A stretch of DNA of 50,239 nt from Methyloradius sp035460505 (GCA_035460505.1 DATHWP010000134.1:1-50239), one strand, 5' to 3'; counted from the stretch's first letter, positions 24,901 through 33,104 are shown. A program made the numbers and translations. The notes: generated from the sequence alone by a model not told the origin.

Positions 24901-25789
24901 ACAATTCAAGGATCTGATCGCTGCGCGGACCACCCTCATGGGTATTGTTGGCCAAGACTTGCCTGATTCGGTAGATGCTTTCGATGGTCTAATCAAGGGT
25001 ATTGATAAATCCACGGCTGACGGGATCAACAAAGCCCTTAGTTTCCTGTCGAATCGGGCTGCTTTTGTGGCCTATACCACAAGCATTGACGCCTTGAAGT
25101 CGGGTGTATCTGGTGCAGTGTTTGGTTTAAAGACTCCTCAACAGCAAGCAGATGGAATGCAGGCTGATTTGAAGGTGATGTTTGATGCCCTGGGCTTGGC
25201 AGTTCCTCAGTCAAAAGAGCAGCTGATCGCCCTGGGCGAATCTATCGATTACACCACTGAGGCAGGTCTCACGCTGGCCAATGCATTCCCAACACTGGTA
25301 ACGGCATTTAATAGCACTCAATCTGCTATAGCCAGCCTTGCTACAAGCCTGGATGCCCTAGATATCAATAATTTTAAAACATTGGTTGATTACACCAGGG
25401 CAAAAAGCTATGTGGCCAATGGTATCAGCCTGACTAAATTACCAGCGTTTGCGAGCGGTGGTGATTTTGGTGGTGGTTTGCGGCTGGTTGGTGAAAGAGG
25501 TATGGAGCTAGAAGCAACCGGTCCTTCACGTATTGTTAGCAATAACGACCTGATCAGTAGATTGAGGTCGCCTGTAGCTAATCAAACCGCATTGCTAGAA
25601 GCTGTTAAATCACTTAGTGCTGAAGTCGCAGAGCTGCGAAGCAATACTCAATCAGAAAATGTCGCCATGCTGCAAAAAACAGAACTGATGCTGAAGTCAC
25701 TCAGGCAAATGAACGATGACGGGATCATGCTGCGCGATATCGATACTGCAGGAAACGCTACTGTGTTGGATGTGAGGGTCGTCTCATGA
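21917..25789 (+). CDS. Tail tape measure protein
   Basis: A 1290-aa protein and the longest gene of the phage, as expected. It measures tail length and leaves the virion with the DNA. The N-terminal 250 residues are helical (VSAVDKTKAAVDSATTNLKK), with a large coiled central part. A Gly/Ala-rich hydrophobic block lies near residues 740-800 (GAAIGSVVPGIGTAIGAAIG). Near the C-terminus LVGERGMELE is a motif common to tape measure proteins. An imperfect copy of the 14-bp palindrome lies at 23178-23191. Confidence 0.95.
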   Translation: MANSNNPEIVISAVDKTKAAVDSATTNLKKLESAGNSLNSSIGRLAPLLGAATFIGLVKGSIDAADNLNDLSKETGIAVDQLSSYKLAAEQSGTSTETLAKGMQKLSVNISGNQKTLLALGINAKVPNEAFIQLAGVLERVTDVNDRNKLGTQLLGKSYLELKPLLAEGEAGIRKMLEAGQEYNSVTKEMAEQSDQLNDSIATLELQGSSLGNSIAKELLPGLNELVASLIENNKESGLLLGSLKGIYDLGGIVIFGSEQENRAKRMKDIVAEIQVIDEKLRSGKTNSAYTDKIAAGANPNFLAPPTGIDEDGITNLKSKAYALSLELQRLSQQQNANVKVPGASLTDDQKKALKGILSPEDVAKQTAAAEKVKNSYDTITKKSGEYVVAIQYETQEGEKLSEGQKNVADLRAFLTDKTNVLTSAQKANLQSLIDQVAAGDANNKALEDRKDRISALVEYQMKYNEAAKAHTEGLQEATRVYDDSVNSTNDQIKSVQDQINVLKYGEVATLQMENARLLEAAAAFEQSAAYAAQNGVSDENVKSMLDRADALRKLASGRAELASKQRELTDLNKWKDLASNAFDNVYSALSDALFRGFERGESFGKNFLSRLKDLFKTTTLQLGAQIILDPIKKSVLEGFGSISTGSGGSTGSSLTSSLGSIQKLTDLISGKGGSLSDSLVSGIASQVAGLGNFLGSTGLSTFANGLAVSSGSVSAAGASVAASQLGTSSALSVGKFVGSYGPYIGAAIQALSGDLKGAAFTAAGAAIGSVVPGIGTAIGAAIGSILGSFVGGGLSYNNVNENASYSNGKFYQGALANNSRGNIAYSALPALNGLGKQFGDSVGQLLTAFGESDKQNQLFSVKFGKQLEASLTYTLDNGKSGYVGKWGSNYGDTSEAAVAAFIEDVLSKGIIGALKISNLSSDIKGLFDTVSTSAQVASLISATVKLKNAQDELANRFGLTVDQAAKLSKATGLAGDDLINFVSALGDTALGVKSQFKDLIAARTTLMGIVGQDLPDSVDAFDGLIKGIDKSTADGINKALSFLSNRAAFVAYTTSIDALKSGVSGAVFGLKTPQQQADGMQADLKVMFDALGLAVPQSKEQLIALGESIDYTTEAGLTLANAFPTLVTAFNSTQSAIASLATSLDALDINNFKTLVDYTRAKSYVANGISLTKLPAFASGGDFGGGLRLVGERGMELEATGPSRIVSNNDLISRLRSPVANQTALLEAVKSLSAEVAELRSNTQSENVAMLQKTELMLKSLRQMNDDGIMLRDIDTAGNATVLDVRVVS
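23178..23191. repeat. Imperfect copy of the 14-bp palindrome
   Basis: TGCTGACGTCTGCA, one mismatch from the consensus, inside the tape measure gene. Confidence 0.5.
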
Positions 25790-26700
25790 AGATGATTCGC
25801 AGAGTACCTATCGATGATAGTTCTTTTGTCTCCAGCAATGTTGCCGAAAATGATTATGCAGCGCATAGCATGGGCACCACTTACGCGCTGACCAACAGGG
25901 TCATCGTGGTAGCGGCAAATGTTCATAAGGTATTTGAGTCCTTACAGAGTGCTAATACGGGTCACAACCCTTTGCTGGATGATCAAAAAAATCCAGTTTG
26001 GTGGTTAGAAGTCAGTGCGACCAATCGCTGGAAAATGCTGGATAGCTTCGTTTCATCACAAACCGCAAATCCGAACAGCATCATTTTGACGCTAGCCATT
26101 GACCCGTTAATCGACTCAGTCAGCCTTCAAAATATCGATGGCACTCAAGTGCACTTAACAATGACTGTGCCGGTTGATGGGCTTGTGTATGACAAGACCA
26201 TCAATCTTATTTCAGATTCAGGAATTGATGATTATTTTGAATACTGGTTTTCGCCAATCGAAAAACTATCTACTTATAACTTCACTGATCTGTCGCTTTA
26301 TTCAGATAGTTCGATTCTGGTTGAACTGATTAATGATGGTGGCATTGCTAAATGTGGTGCTCTGGTCGTTGGCTTAAGCCGTGATTATGGTGGTTCGATG
26401 TTTGGGCTCGAACTAGGTAGAACTGATTATTCCGCTGTAGTCACTGATGATTTTGGCAATACCTCGATCACTAAACGAGGTAATACCCGAGACATGAATC
26501 TTACTCTATGGGTCAGCAACAATGATCTGGCCAGCGTAGATAAGGTGCTCTCTGAATATCTCTCGGTTCCCGCTGTTTACATAGGTACCGATGTTTATCA
26601 AGAAGCCACGACGCTCTATGCAATTTATCAAAGCTATTCACTGGTGGTTTCTTATCCAAACCAGTCACTCTTATCAATAAGATTTAAAGGGCTCATATAA
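25786..26700 (+). CDS. Distal tail or baseplate protein
   Basis: A 304-aa strand-rich protein directly after the tape measure, overlapping it by 4 nt. Aromatic and Asp/Ser-rich strands (NPVWWLEVSATNRWKMLDS) and the regular pattern near the end suggest a beta-sandwich tail-tip component. Its position fits a distal tail protein linking tube and fibre. It is not recognised as a lambda gpM, L, K, I or J homologue. Confidence 0.55.
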   Translation: MKMIRRVPIDDSSFVSSNVAENDYAAHSMGTTYALTNRVIVVAANVHKVFESLQSANTGHNPLLDDQKNPVWWLEVSATNRWKMLDSFVSSQTANPNSIILTLAIDPLIDSVSLQNIDGTQVHLTMTVPVDGLVYDKTINLISDSGIDDYFEYWFSPIEKLSTYNFTDLSLYSDSSILVELINDGGIAKCGALVVGLSRDYGGSMFGLELGRTDYSAVVTDDFGNTSITKRGNTRDMNLTLWVSNNDLASVDKVLSEYLSVPAVYIGTDVYQEATTLYAIYQSYSLVVSYPNQSLLSIRFKGLI

Positions 26701-27995
26701 TGTCGCTGCCATTTACTCCACCTCCGTTGCCAACTAGAAAACAGGCGGGCTTTTCAGATTTATTCAGTGCCTGGCTTACTTGGTTTGTCGGCATCTTCAT
26801 TGTTGACCTGAATAATTTTGCAGCCAATCTGAGCCTTACACAGGTACAAGATACCAGCTCATCAAGCTTGGCGATTGGCACAGGCGCTAAAGTTTTTGCA
26901 GTTTCAGCGGGCAAGGGCTTTGTGCCAGGTATGTACCTTGTGATGGCCGATACTTCCGCACCATCAAGCAATTCTATGGTCGGCCAGGTGGTAAGTTATT
27001 TAGGCACTACGCTTACCATGAATATTACGTCTACCCGTGGTAGCGGTACTGTTGCAACCTGGACCATTTCGCAAAGTGCTCCAGGCGGGGATATGGCTAC
27101 TGATACTCACCTAGCGACGGCTAAGACTACACCTGTGGACGCAGATGAAGTTCCATTGGTCGATAGCGCAGCTTCATTTACGCTAAAAAAACTATCTTGG
27201 GCAAGCATCAAGGCCGCTCTTTCATCGCCCGTAGGACAATGCCGATTATCAAAATCAGGCGCAAACCTGATGTTGTTGCCTTATAACGGCAATAAACTAA
27301 TGATCAATGGTGTCTTGCAAGCTATACCAGCAGCAGGTGTGACGCTAGCGCCGCCAGCAACAACTCTCACGCTTTATTACATATATGCCTATATGGTAGG
27401 TGCTGTAATCACGCTTGAAGCATCAGCAACAGGTCACAGTACAGATGCAACCACAGGCGTAGAGATCAAAACAGGCGATGCGACCCGCACATTGGTAGGC
27501 ATGGCTAGAACCGTCACTAATGCTTGGGTTGATACGGCGCAGCAACGCTTTGTTCGCTCTTGGTTCTTTGATGCTGGAATTTTCTCAAATGCAGCATTTA
27601 CGGCAAATAAAGCTACAACATCAACGGCGTTAGTTGAGCTTGATAGCACTTCAAAGCTAGAGGTTTTGTTATGGGCTGAAGATTTGGTATCAGGAGGTTT
27701 TACAGGCTCTGTGCAAGCAACTGGCGGCGGCCAAATCATATTGACTACTTTTGGAGTAGATAGCACATCTGCTGCTGAAGATGATGTTTCCTATGTACAA
27801 ATTCAGGGCGTTGCTGCTGACCTTAGTATCAACAAGCCCTGTGGTTTTTATTACGCCCGCAATGGCTTTGCTGAAGGCTATCACTATTTCACGATTCTAG
27901 GCTCGACTTCATCTGGAACTACAGCAACGTGGGTAGGTAATGCCACTGCTGGAAGTGCGCGTAGTACATCAAGAATCTCGGCGAAAAAGGCTTAA
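26700..27995 (+). CDS. Tail fibre protein
   Basis: A 431-aa protein with a helical N-terminus (PPPLPTRKQAGFSDLFSAWL), then short repeats typical of fibre shafts (SSSLAIGTGAKVFAVSAGK, MYLVMADTSAP), and a Thr/Ser/Ala-rich C-terminal beta region. It probably determines host binding. The next gene resembles a fibre chaperone. The receptor cannot be guessed from sequence. Confidence 0.65.
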   Translation: MSLPFTPPPLPTRKQAGFSDLFSAWLTWFVGIFIVDLNNFAANLSLTQVQDTSSSSLAIGTGAKVFAVSAGKGFVPGMYLVMADTSAPSSNSMVGQVVSYLGTTLTMNITSTRGSGTVATWTISQSAPGGDMATDTHLATAKTTPVDADEVPLVDSAASFTLKKLSWASIKAALSSPVGQCRLSKSGANLMLLPYNGNKLMINGVLQAIPAAGVTLAPPATTLTLYYIYAYMVGAVITLEASATGHSTDATTGVEIKTGDATRTLVGMARTVTNAWVDTAQQRFVRSWFFDAGIFSNAAFTANKATTSTALVELDSTSKLEVLLWAEDLVSGGFTGSVQATGGGQIILTTFGVDSTSAAEDDVSYVQIQGVAADLSINKPCGFYYARNGFAEGYHYFTILGSTSSGTTATWVGNATAGSARSTSRISAKKA

Positions 27996-27997
27996 TC

Positions 27998-28414
27998 ATG
28001 AAAACAATCGGACAGACATTTAGCAAGGAACTTGAATCTGCTGGCTTATTGGGATTGCCTTTTTCTTGGGGCGCTGATGGCACTTTCACTTTCTCAGTGG
28101 ATATAACGGCAGGGCAGAAGACGGCGATTAAAGCGGTTTATGACGCTCATGATCCTGACGCAAGTTTGGTTACTGTTCCCCAATCAGTTTCGCGCTTGCA
28201 AGCACTCGTAGCTTTAGACCTGGCAGGCCATTTAGATGCCATCGAATCGTATATGGCAGAGCCAACCACACCTCGCCTGCAAAAGCTGGCTTGGGAAAAT
28301 GCCCAAGACTTTACCCGTGAATCTCCGACCGTTGCAGCTTTAGCTTTAATGCTTGGCTTATCGGCCAGCGATGTTGATCAGCTTTTCATAAATGCTAGTC
28401 AGGTGGTCGCATGA
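27998..28414 (+). CDS. Fibre assembly-like protein
   Basis: A 138-aa protein with a C-terminal helical half (SRLQALVALDLAGHLDAIES, ENAQDFTRESPTVAALA) resembling the ends of tail fibre assembly and accessory proteins of many temperate phages. It starts 2 nt after the fibre gene and overlaps the next gene by 4 nt. A chaperone or fibre-attached role is inferred. Confidence 0.55.
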   Translation: MKTIGQTFSKELESAGLLGLPFSWGADGTFTFSVDITAGQKTAIKAVYDAHDPDASLVTVPQSVSRLQALVALDLAGHLDAIESYMAEPTTPRLQKLAWENAQDFTRESPTVAALALMLGLSASDVDQLFINASQVVA

Positions 28415-28821
28415 TCAACGCAATAATTTGGGCGCTATTCGGCAATGATGATGATGGCATCTATGGCGATTCCAACTGGAATAAGACGGGCTCAAAGTCT
28501 TGGTGGACAGCCATTAAATGGTGGTTTCGCAATCCATTTCATAATTTTTGTTTTTATGTGATCGGTTTTGCTGATGTACCTGCCTCTGAATATGTCCGCA
28601 AGGGTCGTTATCCTTACAGCGTATTTAGTCCTTATGGTGGTTGGAATTTTACTGTCATTCACTATAAATGGCTGTGGCTGCCTTTCATTAGTTTTGAAGA
28701 TAGAACACTCGGCCAGTTTTATATCGGCTGGCGAGAGCGTGCTAATTTTGGAATTAAGTTAAACCGCTGGCTGCTTGTATTTTTTGTGATGACTGTATCT
28801 TACTGGCGGTTCATCAGATAA
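28411..28821 (+). CDS. Conserved phage membrane protein of unknown function
   Basis: A 136-aa protein rich in Trp, Phe and Tyr. It opens with MINAIIWALFGNDDDGIYGD and has a hydrophobic C-terminal segment (WLLVFFVMTVSYW). This opening is recalled from uncharacterised proteins of other phages located between fibre and lysis genes. A strong terminator follows, so it closes the tail operon. Confidence 0.55.
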   Translation: MINAIIWALFGNDDDGIYGDSNWNKTGSKSWWTAIKWWFRNPFHNFCFYVIGFADVPASEYVRKGRYPYSVFSPYGGWNFTVIHYKWLWLPFISFEDRTLGQFYIGWRERANFGIKLNRWLLVFFVMTVSYWRFIR

Positions 28822-28834
28822 CAATTGAATAGTT

Positions 28835-28856
28835 AACCCGCTTCGGCGGGTTTTTT
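28835..28856 (+). terminator. Rho-independent terminator before the lysis genes
   Basis: AACCCGC-TTCG-GCGGGTT then TTTT, the third copy of this phage's standard terminator. Confidence 0.85.
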
Positions 28857-28880
28857 AACGCCTATTGAGGGGATATTGAT

Positions 28881-29291
28881 ATGGCAGAACCGTTACATTC
28901 CACCGCCATAACTGTCATTGCAGGCGGCGGGGCTTCCGTGCTCACGGGCGCTATATCAGGAGATATCCTGGGCGTATCCGCAAGCGCCTTGCTGTTTGGA
29001 TTTATGGGTGGCTTCTGTGCTCTGATCTACATGGAGCACATGAAGTGGCAAGGACAGGCTGCCACGGTGTTTGGGTCAACTATCATCGGCGGTGTTTTTT
29101 CCCCGCTGGTATTTGCGGCCGCTTTGCATTATGCAAGCTGGCTTGCCGAGTTTGATGCTGCACTGCGCATTGGGTCTGCTTTTGGTGTCGGTATAGCAGC
29201 GCCTGTGGCCATACCTATCTTGATTAAATATATGCGAAGTAAATTTGGGTCTACTCCAGAGGTTCCTCCAGGAGGTGGCAACAATGCGTAG
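28881..29291 (+). CDS. Candidate holin (three to four membrane helices)
   Basis: A 136-aa hydrophobic protein with segments near residues 10-28, 32-50, 62-85 and 98-117, and a polar Pro/Gly tail. It lies directly upstream of a second small membrane protein and the endolysin, the usual holin position. Holins form the membrane lesions that release endolysin. GAGGGGAT lies upstream of the start. No holin family is firmly recognised. Confidence 0.6.
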   Translation: MAEPLHSTAITVIAGGGASVLTGAISGDILGVSASALLFGFMGGFCALIYMEHMKWQGQAATVFGSTIIGGVFSPLVFAAALHYASWLAEFDAALRIGSAFGVGIAAPVAIPILIKYMRSKFGSTPEVPPGGGNNA

Positions 29292-29544
29292 CGAAATTTA
29301 TCTGATGACGCTGTTTATCTTTTGTGTGGTCTTGCTGTTGGCCGCTTTGGTACGGCAAGCAAACCGCATGGGCCCTACCACACATCCAATGATCAAGCTG
29401 GCTGCAGTCTTACTGGCCTTTGGGTCTGCAGTGAAATTGATAGCGGCGCTGCACCAGGTACTTTCTCCCACTGATTTATTCCTATCGAGCATTACAGCAC
29501 TTGGAATATCGATGTGGATCTATTTTGATCGCAGAACTCAGTAA
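29284..29544 (+). CDS. Second small membrane protein of the lysis cassette
   Basis: An 86-aa protein with about three hydrophobic helices (IYLMTLFIFCVVLLLAALV near the N-terminus, then about 40-58 and 63-80). The start at 29284 follows GGAGGTGG and overlaps the previous gene by 8 nt. It may be an antiholin or a second holin. Which of the two membrane proteins sets lysis timing cannot be decided here. Confidence 0.6.
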   Translation: MRSEIYLMTLFIFCVVLLLAALVRQANRMGPTTHPMIKLAAVLLAFGSAVKLIAALHQVLSPTDLFLSSITALGISMWIYFDRRTQ

Positions 29545-29553
29545 AGGCCGCAT

Positions 29554-30219
29554 ATGTTAACTGTCACGCAGCTGCGCACCATTATGCCGAGAGCAGAAAA
29601 ACTCTGGCCAGACTTCCTGATACCGCTCAATTCCGCACTGCTAGAGTTTGGCATCGATACGCCGATCAGGCAGGCTGCATTCCTAGCGCAGATCGCTCAT
29701 GAGTCTGCAGAGTTATCACGCCTGACTGAAAACCTTAATTACTCTGCAGAAGGTTTGGCCGCAACCTGGCCGAACAGGTTTAAGGGTGCGAATGGATCAC
29801 CAAACGCACTTGCGGTATCAATAGCGCGCAATCCGATCGCAATTGCAAACAATGTCTACGCGAGCCGATTAGGCAATGGGGATGTGGCAAGCGGCGAGGG
29901 TTGGAAGTTTAAAGGGCGGGGCGCGATACAAATCACCGGCCGCGACAATTATCAGGCTATGTCATTAACGCTCTACGGCGACAAAACAACGCTCATCCTT
30001 TATCCAGACCTTCTGGAGAAGCCAAAAGACGCTATACGCTCAGCCTGTTCATTCTGGAAGCAATGCGGCGCCAATAAGTATGCCGATAAAGGCGACTTTG
30101 ACGGCGTATCAGACCTGATCAACAAGGGACGTAAGACAGAGGCTGCAGGAGATGCTATCGGATATGCCGAGCGTTTACGTTATTACAAGGCTGCAAAGAC
30201 AGCATTGGGGGTGTCATGA
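29554..30219 (+). CDS. Endolysin, glycoside hydrolase family 19
   Basis: A 221-aa enzyme of the GH19 (chitinase-like) endolysin family, which hydrolyses peptidoglycan glycan strands. AHESAELSRLTENLNYS contains both catalytic Glu candidates (about residues 50 and 59), and GEGWKFKGRGAIQITGRDNY (about 116-135) is the family signature. There is no signal peptide, so export needs the holins upstream. It overlaps Rz by 4 nt. Confidence 0.93.
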   Translation: MLTVTQLRTIMPRAEKLWPDFLIPLNSALLEFGIDTPIRQAAFLAQIAHESAELSRLTENLNYSAEGLAATWPNRFKGANGSPNALAVSIARNPIAIANNVYASRLGNGDVASGEGWKFKGRGAIQITGRDNYQAMSLTLYGDKTTLILYPDLLEKPKDAIRSACSFWKQCGANKYADKGDFDGVSDLINKGRKTEAAGDAIGYAERLRYYKAAKTALGVS

Positions 30220-30797
30220 ACTTTTTACTAGGGCTTATTCCTCTTCCATACCAACGCCTGGCCAAGATACTTGGTGCCCTGATCGCGATCGCTGTGATCA
30301 TCAGCGTTTTCGTCTATGCCTGGCACCAATTCACTGGCCATTACATCGATATCGGCAAAGCTGAAGTCCAGGCTGAGTGGGATATCGAAGCGGCTGCAAC
30401 AGCAAAAGCCGTCCTGGCGCTTGAAAAACAGGATTCAGATAACCGGCTGGCAGCTGAGAAAAAGACTGCAGCGCTGATCGCTGGCCATACCGAAACCCTC
30501 AATACCCTTAAGGACCATTATGAAAAAACTCACCACACTGATGTTGCTACTATCTCTGATCTTCGCGGCCGGATGCGCGGGTCAATGCAAGACATCGCAA
30601 GTCGTGTACAAGCCAGCGAAGGGGAAAGCGATACCAGCCAGCTTGCCGAAGGTGGGGGAAACTGTGACGCAACCATTATTGGACGTCTACGGCACGACCT
30701 CGCCGAAGTCTCCTTAGCCTGCGCAATCACTACGGAGGATTACAACACTCTCAGGGCTTGGGGTGATACCAACTGCCAGATATTCGGATGCGAATAA
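30216..30797 (+). CDS. Rz-like inner-membrane spanin
   Basis: A 193-aa protein with one N-terminal membrane helix (about residues 18-37), then a charged periplasmic coiled region (about 45-130) rich in Ala, Glu and Lys. Type, size and location match the inner-membrane half of the spanin complex that fuses inner and outer membrane in the last step of lysis. A second gene in another frame (30520-30717) encodes the Rz1 partner. Confidence 0.85.
   Translation: MNFLLGLIPLPYQRLAKILGALIAIAVIISVFVYAWHQFTGHYIDIGKAEVQAEWDIEAAATAKAVLALEKQDSDNRLAAEKKTAALIAGHTETLNTLKDHYEKTHHTDVATISDLRGRMRGSMQDIASRVQASEGESDTSQLAEGGGNCDATIIGRLRHDLAEVSLACAITTEDYNTLRAWGDTNCQIFGCE
30520..30717 (+). CDS. Rz1-like outer-membrane lipoprotein spanin (embedded in Rz)
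   Basis: A 65-aa protein read in a different frame entirely inside Rz. It has a lipoprotein signal sequence (KKLTTLMLLLSLIFAAGC, Cys about residue 19 in a good lipobox) and a Pro-rich remainder. Full embedding of Rz1 in Rz is the lambda arrangement. The lipoprotein pairs with Rz through the periplasm. Confidence 0.85.
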   Translation: MKKLTTLMLLLSLIFAAGCAGQCKTSQVVYKPAKGKAIPASLPKVGETVTQPLLDVYGTTSPKSP

Positions 30798-30976
30798 TGG
30801 CCAAGTCAGATCCTAAATACCCAATTTTTGACCCAGAGAAAGACGGCAATTATTTCGTGTGGGTATTGCAGACGTCTGCACGAATGCGGAAGGAAAACAT
30901 TAATGGTCAAGGTGGTAGTTTCAATCCTTTAAGGATCGATCCGTTAACCGGCGTAATTGGAAAGCAAATCAAATAA
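30797..30976 (+). CDS. Small hypothetical protein at the end of the lysis operon
   Basis: A 59-aa protein from ATG 30797, which overlaps the Rz stop; ATG 30788 is an alternative. It is basic with a short aromatic segment (NYFVWVLQTSARMRK), and this stretch holds one exact copy of the 14-bp palindrome. No family is recognised. Confidence 0.45.
   Translation: MAKSDPKYPIFDPEKDGNYFVWVLQTSARMRKENINGQGGSFNPLRIDPLTGVIGKQIK
30867..30880. repeat. Copy of the 14-bp palindrome
   Basis: An exact TGCAGACGTCTGCA with the right flank CGAATG, inside the small gene after Rz. Confidence 0.6.
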
Positions 30977-30978
30977 GA

Positions 30979-31260
30979 CTAGTTCTCAAATTTGCTTTCT
31001 CTGATATCTTCAAAACCTTCAATTTTCAATTTTAGTACATGAATGTCTGGTTGCATGTTGAAGGGTCCGCTTGGATCATACCAACGATATTTCAATTCAA
31101 CCTTTCTCCCTTCGACTACGCCTGTATATTCGCCGAGGATGGTTCGTGGAGGACCTGAATAGGGTATTTCTACTAAACCATATTTTTTAACTAGCTCATT
31201 CACATTCTCATCGCTGCTTGCACTATGGTAGTCATCAACTAAAGACAATAAATCGCTCAT
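30979..31260 (-). CDS. Hypothetical cargo protein
   Basis: A 93-aa acidic protein. The start at 31260 is chosen because AAAGGTG lies upstream; ATG 31266 is an alternative. It has a helical N-terminus and a strand-rich second half (GVVEGRKVELKYRWYD). It lies 14 nt downstream of umuC on the same strand, so it may be the third gene of the umuDC operon. Confidence 0.55.
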   Translation of the reverse strand: MSDLLSLVDDYHSASSDENVNELVKKYGLVEIPYSGPPRTILGEYTGVVEGRKVELKYRWYDPSGPFNMQPDIHVLKLKIEGFEDIRESKFEN

Positions 31261-31274
31261 AATCACCTTTCGTT

Positions 31275-32549
31275 TTAATTGGCCTTGGCCAACTGATTCC
31301 AGTTGGTAGTATATTCTGGTGTCATTCTGTCCTGTTTCATCGCCCAGGGCTTATTAAAACCTTGCGCTGCAGATCTTACTGTCTGCTTTCCCCAGCGGGT
31401 ATTAACCGCATCCATAGCAGCCATTAATTTGTCTGTTTTGGCCTTACCTGGCTTAAATCCAAATAGATCTGTTTGTTGGCCACCGGCTGGCACTATTCCA
31501 TCAAGCATGATCCCAGCCTTTTGATACTCAAAGCCTGGCTTATATATTTTCTTCAGTGCCCACATGGCAACGCGAGTCAGCTGCAAGGTGTCATCCGTAG
31601 GTGCGGCCAATGACACGGTCATAGGTTTGCCATCGTATTTGGGTTTATTGGCAAATGGGCTTGAGCTGATATAGACCGTCATCGATGAAGCATAGCTGTT
31701 TTGCTTGCGGAGTTTTTCTGCTGCAGTCGCGGTATACATGCTCAACGCTTCGCCCAGGCTCTCTATATCACTCACGTAATAACCAAATGATCGTGAGCTG
31801 ATGATCTGTTTCTTATCCGGTGCCACTTCTTCCAACTCCATACAGGTGGTGCCATTCAATTCGCGGACGGTTTTTTCCGTCACTACGCTGAATTGCTGTC
31901 TGATAAATTCAGGGTCTGCAGTCTTCAGCTGCTGGACCGTGTGAATACCTAGATCGGCCAGCCTGGCTGTTAACATCTTGCCAACACCCCACACCTCCTT
32001 TACCTCGATCTCACTAAATATCTTGTCCATTTGCGCTGCCGGCATTGTATTGAGGTTGCAAACCCCATTGAACTCCGGTCGCTTCTTGGCAATGTGGTTG
32101 GCCATCTTCGCCAGCGTCTTTGACTCACCTGTACCCACGCATACTGGCAGGCCTGTCCACTTCTTGATCCGGTCTCGCATCGTATGCGCTATTACATGGT
32201 GATCACCTGGTATACCGGAAAGGTCCACAAAGCATTCATCAATACTGTACACCTCAATGTTTGGGCTGAAGTCAGCCAGGATATCTACGAACCGATTGCT
32301 CATGTCCGCATAAAGGGGGTAGTTACTCGATAGGGCTATCAGCCCGTGCTGCCTGGCAAAATCCTGCAGCTTAAACCATGGCTCACCCATTTTTATTCCA
32401 AGGGCTTTAGCGGCCGGAGAACGCGCTATAGGCATGCCATCATTGTTGCTTAGAACGACAACCGGCTTACCATCAAGCCAGGGGTTAAAAACGCGTTCGC
32501 AGCTGAAGTAAAAGTTGTTTACATCGATAAGGGTAATTGCGCGTTTCAT
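31275..32549 (-). CDS. umuC: UmuC-like Y-family DNA polymerase (Pol V catalytic subunit)
   Basis: A 424-aa protein of the UmuC subgroup, the usual length. The catalytic palm has LIDVNNFYFSCERVF with the first Asp (about residue 8) and SIDECFVDLSG with the Asp-Glu pair (about 101-102). HhH (about 165-200), the little finger, and a C-terminal clamp-binding segment (QTDLFGF) follow. It synthesises across lesions with processed UmuD. The start overlaps the umuD-like stop by 4 nt. Phage-borne umuDC would raise damage tolerance or mutagenesis in the lysogen. Confidence 0.95.
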   Translation of the reverse strand: MKRAITLIDVNNFYFSCERVFNPWLDGKPVVVLSNNDGMPIARSPAAKALGIKMGEPWFKLQDFARQHGLIALSSNYPLYADMSNRFVDILADFSPNIEVYSIDECFVDLSGIPGDHHVIAHTMRDRIKKWTGLPVCVGTGESKTLAKMANHIAKKRPEFNGVCNLNTMPAAQMDKIFSEIEVKEVWGVGKMLTARLADLGIHTVQQLKTADPEFIRQQFSVVTEKTVRELNGTTCMELEEVAPDKKQIISSRSFGYYVSDIESLGEALSMYTATAAEKLRKQNSYASSMTVYISSSPFANKPKYDGKPMTVSLAAPTDDTLQLTRVAMWALKKIYKPGFEYQKAGIMLDGIVPAGGQQTDLFGFKPGKAKTDKLMAAMDAVNTRWGKQTVRSAAQGFNKPWAMKQDRMTPEYTTNWNQLAKAN

Positions 32550-33016
32550 ACGAACTTGCGCATGGACCCTGTAACCACTCCCGCCAAAAGCACGGTCTCG
32601 CCATCCTTGAATTTGATAGTCTCAAAATCTGCATTCGCAGGGATCAGCTCATTATGGCCAAGAAATTTGACAGTGAACTTCCCCTCGATCTCAGCAACCA
32701 CTATGCTGCCGATATGTGCCTCAAGTGAACGGTCGACGACAAGGATATCGCCATGAAATATGCCGGCATCTTTCATTGAGTCACCTTCGACCTGGACATA
32801 GAAGGTGGCCGTCTCATTTTTAACCAGGTAATCATCTGCCTTAAGGCGTTTCTTTACGTGATCAGCTGCGGGAGATGGATATCCGGCCGCGACTTTGCTA
32901 TCGTACAAAGGCAATGCAAGATCACCAGGCGCATGCTCAAAGATATATGAGACGTTGGCCAAGGCATTGGTTTCCAATTTGCGTTTGTGGGCTGCAGTAA
33001 AGTCGAGCGTATTCAT
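32546..33016 (-). CDS. umuD: UmuD-like S24 autoprotease
   Basis: A 156-aa LexA/UmuD-family protein. The self-cleavage site is probably Ala44-Gly45 in KVAAGYPSP. The nucleophile is Ser80 in EGDSMKDAGI and the general base Lys117 in GKFTVKFLG; the spacing of 37 equals that of E. coli UmuD. There is no N-terminal DNA-binding domain. RecA-stimulated cleavage would activate it as the partner of the following polymerase. Confidence 0.92.
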   Translation of the reverse strand: MNTLDFTAAHKRKLETNALANVSYIFEHAPGDLALPLYDSKVAAGYPSPAADHVKKRLKADDYLVKNETATFYVQVEGDSMKDAGIFHGDILVVDRSLEAHIGSIVVAEIEGKFTVKFLGHNELIPANADFETIKFKDGETVLLAGVVTGSMRKFV

Positions 33017-33066
33017 GATGGCCAGCTTAAGATGTTTGAGCCAATGCTAGCTATTTTTATATTGGG

Positions 33067-33079
33067 TGTCTATCAGACA
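33067..33079. promoter_or_regulatory. Inverted repeat between umuD and the SRAP-like gene
   Basis: TGTC-TATCA-GACA lies in the 88-bp divergent gap, where a LexA or other damage-response site is expected. It does not match CTGT-N8-ACAG, so the binder is uncertain. Confidence 0.4.
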
Positions 33080-33104
33080 GAAACGGGGTAAAAAGGGTTA
33101 AATC

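Noticed and set aside
33067..33079. Canonical LexA box
   Set aside because: The dyad TGTC-N5-GACA does not match CTGT-N8-ACAG, so it is listed only as an inverted repeat.
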